Below, one piece after another: positions 56,759 to 64,000 of a stretch of 64,000 nt of DNA. Position 1 is the stretch's first letter, and each line of letters begins with the position of its first letter. Under the pieces are notes generated by a model that saw nothing but the letters and a program-made list of their open reading frames with translations, did not search any database and was not told where the DNA came from. This stretch comes from Protula sp. h YS-2021. Taxonomy: Eukaryota; Annelida; Polychaeta; Sabellida; Serpulidae. The translations under genes were made by a program, and so were the position numbers. The stretch spans positions 54,550,803-54,614,802 of the forward strand of contig OX457031.1 in NCBI GenBank assembly GCA_949752745.1, given 5' to 3'.

Positions 56759-57229
56759 CATTAACTAGAACCTCGTTTCGCTTGCGAAATGTTAAACACC
56801 TGACAAAAATTAAAACGCAAAAATACTTCCTTCAATGGGTTATTTCTTGAATGATATATTGCAAACAACACAGCTTGAATACGTCTTATAAGCCGAGTAG
56901 CGTTTGGTTTTTGTTGACTTAAGGTTTTATTGACTGATCAGACGAACGCCTTGTTATCTATTTACGCAGTGAGAGCTCGCACAAAGCTGAGCAACTGTGT
57001 GCTCTGTGCTATGCGCTCTTTTCACATGACGTTTTAAACAAGAAAACGAAATCGAAGTCATGCACACGTTCACATCAAGATCTACCTAAGTCCCAAGTTT
57101 CGTGGCCCTAGGGTCAGTAGTGCCAGTGGAGGAGATGACACAAGAAATCACGATTACTGTCAAGAAATTCAAATAAATTCAAACAGCCCTTGCAAGCCAA
57201 AGACTTGTCAAATGCTTAATAAATTACTG
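56759..57229 (+). repeat. Interspersed repeat R4, first member (copy B)
   Basis: Counterpart of 18170-18640. Confidence 0.85.
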
Positions 57230-58488
57230 TTAAAATAATATTTGATCAATCTAGCATTTTGTTTCTTAAACGATCTTTTATGTGTAAAAACAATTTGCCT
57301 TCTCCACTTTTAGATGAGTTTCCCTTCCGGTTAATACCTTCCACGCAATAGAAACTAACCTTTCTGTCACACTGAGAATGGTCCTATCTCACCATAGATC
57401 AACCAATCAGACTGAGGGACTCCTCTGGTGTTACGTCACTGGTAACATAGGCATTCGCTTTAAGCCCCAAAAGGGGGTTACAAACTCACCCATGCTTGTT
57501 GTGGGATGGGTGGGTGGGAGATTAAGTTAAAAGTGGAGAACGCAAATTACGCTTTTGTTCGTAAAAGTTCGTTTTAAGAAATGAAACGCTAGTTTTATTT
57601 CGCAAAAGCTTCGAATTCGCTTATCTCTAATTTTAGATGGGACTTAAGTCTGGAGCAGCGGAGCTTGCCATACTGAACTGCGCAAAAAGGTTGCAAATTA
57701 CGCTAAAACATGTAAAAGTCCATTGACGACATCTGGAAAGAGAACTCTAGTTGAAGTTAAATGAAAACTCACAACCAAGTTCCATTTCTTCTTAACACTT
57801 CCAACAACTCGAGTCGCTGAGGGCGGCACTCCCAAACCTAAGACCAGTACAAGGAAAGAATTACTTATCAAAGAGGGAAGAGGTCTAAAACCCTGTAAAA
57901 TGACAGACCGGCAGACTATGATTGTCGAGTGACACTACAGAGGACTGACTCTGAAACGCTCACAAAAGTTACCATAAAGAAGTGAGCTGGGGTGCGATGG
58001 TAACACCAAAAAGAAATCCAATGAAACTGCAGGAGGCAAAATATTTCATAAATTGGCCAGAAAAAAGTCTTTAAAATACTGCCAGTCAACCTGTCTCCCA
58101 GAAAGACTGCCAAGGTAAAAATTTAAAAGCAATCCGATCAAAATTGTGGGAGAAAGTGGAATGTTGTCGCTAGACAGGTTCTGCTGTACGTTTTTTGAAG
58201 TTGAGGATTACAAACAAGTTTCAGTGTACGTCTTCTTATTCCTACCGGGAAAATGGTCGTTATTGACAAGATTTACTTTACTTCTTTTTATCCCGACCTA
58301 AGTTGGTCTCTACAGAAGGTTTTGCGTACCCCAGTATTATGGACACCCTGGATTAGAGACACTTCTGTACCAATCAAACCTTGCTGTTGTGGACACCCCG
58401 GGATCTAAACAAAAACCTTTTAATCTTTTAGATGTTTCGTTGTTAGTCCTGCTTGGAAACATGGAAATAAATTCGTCGTTATTCTGTA

Positions 58489-59279
58489 AGTTTCTGCCCT
58501 TTTCCCTTTTTTCCTTTGCGGGCTTTCCATAAAACTCGTCCAATACTATTTGACGTAGGAAGACCAAATTTGACACATGTGTATTGGGTGACATTTTTTA
58601 CTTTGACTTTCAGGGTCAAATTTAAGTCAAAATTGATTTTCCTTCCAAATGGTTTTCAGAGAACTGCTCCTGGGTTGTAAGTCGTAGGGCCTTCAAACTT
58701 GGCACAGATATATAGGATAACAAGGACTCGGTCCTTGTTCACGGTCAAACTGGGGTCAACAAATAAAAAACACATATTTTTCCCTTGAAAATGATTAGAA
58801 AAAGGATTCAAATTAAACTTTCAACACGTGTACGTTTTGAGTATTCTCTCGATCAGTATATTGACCTTAGAGTGAAGGTCAAAGGCCGCTAGAGCTAAGT
58901 GTCTCGAGTATCGTTAACAATAGGATTCTTATCTGGAAAACGGTTAGAGATTAAGCTATTTTGAGCTGAATTTTTATCCTTTGGGCCTAAAAGACCTTAC
59001 AAAAGAGGTGCCTCGATGACCTTGACTTTCTCGGTCAAGTTACAGGTCGAAAAACGAAAACTGACCATTATCTCGAAAACGGTTAGGGAAAGAGTTCATT
59101 TTTTACCCTTCTTGGTCACAGTCAAGGTAAAGAAATCGGAATTTGATTATGATCTCGAAAACGGTTAAATGTAAAGCGATTTTGAGATCATTTCTGACCC
59201 TTTGGGCCAACAGAACCACACAGAAAGGGCACCTCGGTGACCTTGACCTTCTCGGTCATAATGCAACACAGCGATTTTC
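58489..59279 (+). repeat. AGGTCA-rich repeat R3, long member (copy B)
   Basis: Counterpart of 19900-20690. Confidence 0.8.
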
Positions 59280-59734
59280 TCTTGTTGTCTCTTCAAGTGG
59301 CATCATCCGCTATCTAGCCAAATTCCTTCTCTTTTTGATTTGTTTTTTAGCCCAGCCGACTGTCCTCGGTGTGTTTAAGGCATCACGCGCTCTCGCGCGT
59401 ATGTGTGTGTCAGTGATAGTCTTCCTGTATTTCTGGTCCGATTCTTTTTAATCTACGCAGGAATGTTCTCCGGGCAGTCCTTCACACAGTCTGTAGTTTT
59501 AGCGTTTCGGGTAAAGTTGGTCAAAATGTAAATTTGCTTCTGTTCCTACACGCCCTGATCAATTGCATTGAAATTTTGCAGGAATGTTCCCTCAAGCTCC
59601 TGCATCAGGTTTTTGCTTTGTTTGGCAATTTGGCCACAACTGGCCAAATTATCGGCCAATAAAAAAACGGTCAAATTGCAGAAAAATAACGAAGTGCTGG
59701 TACTTGACTCCCGATCAGTTCCTCTTTCTGTCTG

Positions 59735-59736
<2 letters not shown>

Positions 59737-59770
<34 letters not shown>

Positions 59771-59771
59771 T
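59737..59771 (+). repeat. TTTC microsatellite (copy B)
   Basis: Eight bases shorter than in copy A. Confidence 0.93.
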
Positions 59772-60585
59772 CAGGCAGATTGTCAGTGGGGTTGTAGTAT
59801 TTTTGCTATCGGCACGGCAAAAACTAGCACAATATTAACAAATAGCTTTAAATAGAAACACAAACAATGCTGTTCGCCCCACAGATCCAGTCCGTTTTCT
59901 CGAAAGAATTTTTACTTAAATCTGTCTGCCGCCTCAATATTATTACTTTAGTCTAAAGGATATCCACAGGTCCCGCAGATAAAAGAAAGCCGTCTTATTG
60001 TGGCAGATTTTATTGAAAAACTCAGCACAAATTCCTGCTTTAGGGGTGTTTTGCTTATATTGCTTATCAAAATAAACTGAAAATGATCATGCACACAATA
60101 TGCCCAGTAAAATGCGACGTTGGAACAAAAGTAGTGTAGAAATAGGGATTCTACATTGAACATGTTGAACAAGATGTTGAACATGTTGAACTTGTTGAAC
60201 AGGCTCAACATCTTGTTTTTGTTAACAATTTGTTGAACAATTGAATGAACAACTTGTTGAAAAAACTTGTAGAACAATACCATGACGTGAGATGTTTCAA
60301 AAATAATTCGAACACGTCTTTGAATGGGCTGCTCATTCGAACCCATATTTGAATGGGCTTGCCATTCGAACACATGTTTGAACACATTCGAACAAAACAA
60401 ATTTGGGATGAAACAGTTTATAGCCAGATATGCAAATAGCCTGTGACAACTTCATTCAAAAACTAGAAATAAAACTAGATCAAACGGTAAAATTTTGATT
60501 TACATCGGTTAAACATGACGAAAGTTATCCACTTTTTTTTAAAAAAGTGACTAAAGTAATAATTATGCTTACAGCCACATATGTA

Positions 60586-61171
60586 ACTAGAACCTCATTC
60601 CGCTAGCGATATGTTTAACTCTTGACAAAAATTAAAACGCAAAAATACTTCCTTCAATGGGTTATTTCTTGAATATTATATTGCAAACAACACAGACTGA
60701 ATACGTCTTACAACCCGAGTAGTGTTTGGCTTTTGTTGGCTTAAGCTTTTATTGACTGAGAAGGCATACGCGGTGTTATCTATTTACGCAGTGAGAGCTC
60801 GCACAAAGTTCAACAACTGTGTTCTGTGGTGTACGTTAAATACACTGCATTTACTTGCAAAAATACACTCTTTTCACATGGCGTTTTAACAAAGAAAACG
60901 AAATCGAAGATGAAAATAAAAAGTGACATGCACACGTTCAGATCAAGCTCTCCATAAGTCCCAAGTTTCATGGTCCTAGGGACTATAGTGTCAGAGAAGA
61001 AGAAGACACAAAAAATCGGAAAAAGTGTCAAGAAATAAAAAGGACGAACGGCTGCTCGCACAAATTCATATAACTCTTGCAAGCCAAAGGCTTGTCAAGT
61101 GTTAAAAAGGGCCTGCGGCTGCTCGCACAAATTCATATAACTCTTGCAAGCCAAAGGCTTTTCAAGTGTTA
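60586..61171 (+). repeat. Interspersed repeat R4, second member (copy B)
   Basis: Counterpart of 22005-22590. Confidence 0.85.
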
Positions 61172-62385
61172 AATAGCTTATGACCACTTTATGTCAAAAC
61201 TAGGCATAAAAATAGATCAAACGGTAAAATTTTGATTGAAATCGGTTAAACATGACGAAAGTTATCTACTGTTTTGGTTTTTTAAAAATTAAAATTTTTA
61301 GATGAAAAATTATGCTTACAGTTACATATGCAAATAGTCTATGACCACTTAATGTCAAAACTTACCATGTGTTTCTTTTATGACAGATTTGTCTGTCAAG
61401 TCCAAAAAATCATTGACATGCTGTTTCTTTCGCACTTCAAGTCACTTGAAAACGTGCTTCCAACGTGTTTCCGGTTTTAGGTGTTTTGACAGCTTTGACT
61501 AAGCTTTTTGGGCCTGTCAACGACCAACCTTGACCTTCGTGCCGAAAAGTAATACGAAACCGTGGTGTTAATGGAAACGTAATCAACAGCACTGATCAAA
61601 AACCCCAAATAATTGTGGGTAGTGTTGTATTATTCACAATATGAATCAATAAAAACAAATAATTGTGTTTACCCAAACAACGCCATATTCTTTCTTATTG
61701 TCACATGATTTCGAACACTTATCAGGAAGTGATTTTCCGAGAGAAAAAATGGCGATCACATAATTTATCTTCCAGAATTAGCAAAAGCGCGGAGTTCTCG
61801 AGACACTCTCGAGAGGATTATCTGCCAGAATAGTAAGCACTACTTGCATCAACAGTCAGGTTTCATATGTAAACATCACGTGACCTCCAATAACTAAAAA
61901 TCTGTCACAATCTCGTTTCTTTCACTTGACGTATGTTGTAAACAAACAGCTGTCAAACAGTTGTTTTTTCCACTGCGCAGGTTGTTTATGTTTTCAGTGT
62001 TTACAACATTCGTCACACCAAAGAAACATATTGTTAATCAAACGGTAAAATTTTCATTCATATCGGTTAAGCATAACGAAAGTTCTACTTTTCGGGTTAA
62101 AATTGTGCGCTATGGCTTTATGTGGAATGTTTTTCAGAAAAGTGTTTCGTCATGGCGTCATGACGAAAGGGGCGTAGAATCCCAATTTCTACACTACTAA
62201 CAAAGTTGGTTCGACTCGCATCCGACGTCGAATGTCTGTATCTCGATATTTGATAGACGCTAATTGTTCTTTTCGTTAGGGCCTTTTATAAATGGGACAG
62301 AGCTAAACCTTCGTAGGAGTCAGTTTTGAATTCCGTTATATGTGTCTAGCTAACTGCATGTAATTAGTTGAGGAAACAGTAGGGA

Positions 62386-62486
62386 GTGTTAATGCCCCGC
62401 TTTCCACCCCCGAGCTGGATCCGAGCTCGAGACCTTGGGATTACCAGACCAAAACTCTAACCAACTGAGCTGACCGTCACCCGCTG
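62386..62486 (-). repeat. tRNA-derived sequence, SINE-like (copy B)
   Basis: Counterpart of 23805-23905 with one base change. Confidence 0.65.
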
Positions 62487-62790
62487 AACTGCGTAAAGGC
62501 CACAAATCGAAGTCGAAATAACGTCCATCGCTCGATGCGGAGATGTAGGTAAAATATTGATCTGGAATCGCTGCCCAGGCAGAGACAATGTTAGTGTTTC
62601 ACCCTTCCGTCACCGCACCCCGACCCTTGATCCGCATGAAGTCGATTTCCATGAACATTTGTCGAAAGCGGGTGTGAAAAAAAATGATAATTTCCTCGAA
62701 ATTTTCGCATTTAAGGTCCTAGATTTCGTCTTTTTTCAAAGTGACTTGTCATAAGTATCATTTCCGGTGAAATATAGTACGAGAAAGTTG

Positions 62791-63595
62791 TTTCGGTTGT
62801 GAGCCGAAAGTCTGCACAAGGTCGATTTTTTACGTCTGTCCAACGTTGATTCTCCGACGTCTATTTAGCATGACCCGAAAGACGTTGATTTGACGCCGGG
62901 AAAAATTGCATTTTGGTTGTGACCAAAGGCAACATTTAAACAACGTTGCTTAACTAACGTTTATCAGCGTTCTATTAAAGACGTTGCTAAGACGCGCATC
63001 TAAGGTCGAGACAAATACTACCCGAGTTAATGTTACCCAGCAAACAACCGACGTCTTTTTTGGTTGAAAAAAGGTTGGATTTTGGTCGCAACGATTTCAC
63101 AACCATATTCTGACCTATTTCCACAAAACCCGACATTATTCCGACGTCGAGGAGACGTCGGATTTCTGACGTCATTTCGACGTTGCGAAAACGACCAAAA
63201 AGCGATGAACATTATTATCGTTCACCGGAAATGGAAATCATTTTCAAAAAAAAAGGATGAAAATTTTCGAATTTTGATGGCGCGTCGGTATTCTTCTAGA
63301 ACTCTAGTCAGTTTCAGGTCGGAATCCGACGTCGGTTTCAAGTATATATACAACCTAACACCGACTTAATTTCGACGTCGGATTTAGGTCAGAACCCGAC
63401 GTCATTCTGACGTTGAAAACCCGACGTCGGTTCCATTTCATATACAACCAAAACCGGCACGTCAGTCCGACGTCGGGTCACGACGTCGACCCGACGTCAT
63501 TCTGACGTCTTAATGTTTGCTGGGTATGGTTTGGTGGGGTCGAAGTCGCAACCCCAGATCGACGTTTAATTGACGCTAAAATGTTTGCCAGGTGA
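62791..63595 (+). mobile_element. ACGTC MITE carrying an inserted relative (copy B)
   Basis: Counterpart of 24210-25015, with the inner element at 63036-63524 and the same inverted ends. Confidence 0.72.
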
Positions 63596-64000
63596 CAGCT
63601 CGGACTGAAGACATTTTCCAGGGGGGCAGGTGAGGTACTCACTGCGTAGAATTTATTTTCGTTATACAAAATGGCGAAGTGCAGCAGATGCTGGCGAGTT
63701 CATCACTCCCGTTCTACCCCAGCCCTCCCCGTAAAAAAATCCGAAAAAAAACTTTGATTGTTAATGTTGATCGTCAGCTTTAAACTCAGGGGGCAGAAGG
63801 GGGGGCGGGGGTTGTGCACGCGACCCCCCTTCCCGACTTCAAGTTCGTAATCGACATTCTGCAATTCGTTCAAGTGAGCCTGCGCACGCACGCCCACCAC
63901 CATAACTGCCTCATTGGAGGAAATAAATGACTTGCTTGAAGCTGAGTTGGAATTCGCGGTCCTTAACAGTGAATATGTCACAAGGTCTGTGATTGGCTGA

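Larger units (their letters stand above)
39052..64000 (+). repeat. Copy B of the ~39-kb direct segmental duplication
   Basis: Counterpart of 1-25420, same orientation and feature order. Relative to copy A it has three more 27-bp E-box units, about eleven fewer 33-bp units, one fewer 60-bp unit, a 122-bp deletion (copy A 13637-13758), a 14-bp deletion near 56610 and two fewer TTTC tetramers. Substitutions are rare. It contains exons 3-6 of the gene whose exons 1-2 lie just upstream in single-copy sequence. Confidence 0.97.

Overview
The window is eukaryotic nuclear DNA from an animal, most likely a marine invertebrate; a mollusc is my guess, at low confidence. Short exons have consensus splice sites and sit in long introns. 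Most of the rest is minisatellites, MITE-like elements, tRNA-derived repeats and a decayed pogo/Tigger transposase. Nothing looks bacterial (no operons, ribosome-binding sites or CRISPR).

The dominant structure is a large direct duplication. Bases 1-25420 (copy A) recur almost unchanged at 39052-64000 (copy B). The offset is 39051 at the start and 38580 at the end. Alignment runs off both ends, so no duplication junction is visible. Bases 25421-39051 are present once in the window. This is either a tandem array with a unit of about 39 kb or two haplotypes wrongly joined in an assembly. Single-base differences are sparse; most length changes are in tandem repeats.

The only gene I can model confidently is a METTL24-like (FkbM/Methyltransf_21-type) membrane-anchored methyltransferase on the + strand. 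Its copy B is complete in six coding exons: 36165-36332, 37024-37310, 39154-39285, 43541-43615, 44634-44772 and 47932-48258. They splice in phase to a 375-residue protein with an N-terminal signal anchor, a Gln-rich stem, a DGGY motif, a FDPS motif and a KIDVEGAEW motif. Copy A shows only exons 3-6 (103-234, 4491-4565, 5584-5722, 8802-9128); its exons 1-2 would lie left of the window.

The most unusual feature is at exon 3. Its 3' half, together with its splice donor, has been amplified into a six-unit G-rich minisatellite running into intron 3. In copy A the donor of unit 2 would extend the exon by exactly 41 codons with no stop. In copy B the same choice shifts the frame.

Layout by position (copy B has the same order): exon 3 and its array; intron 3 with 34-, 51- and 14-bp minisatellites; exon 4; intron 4 with twin hairpins and a small acidic reading frame; exon 5; intron 5 with a 27-bp E-box array and the Tigger remnant; exon 6; then gene-poor DNA with 33-, 56-, 60- and 54-bp arrays, a TGACGTCA cluster, AGGTCA-rich repeats, a tRNA-like element and a nested MITE. 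The single-copy middle holds more of these families, a 178-bp pogo-like MITE, a 1.5-kb AT-rich GATATC-motif block, a second tRNA-like sequence, and then exons 1-2 of gene copy B.
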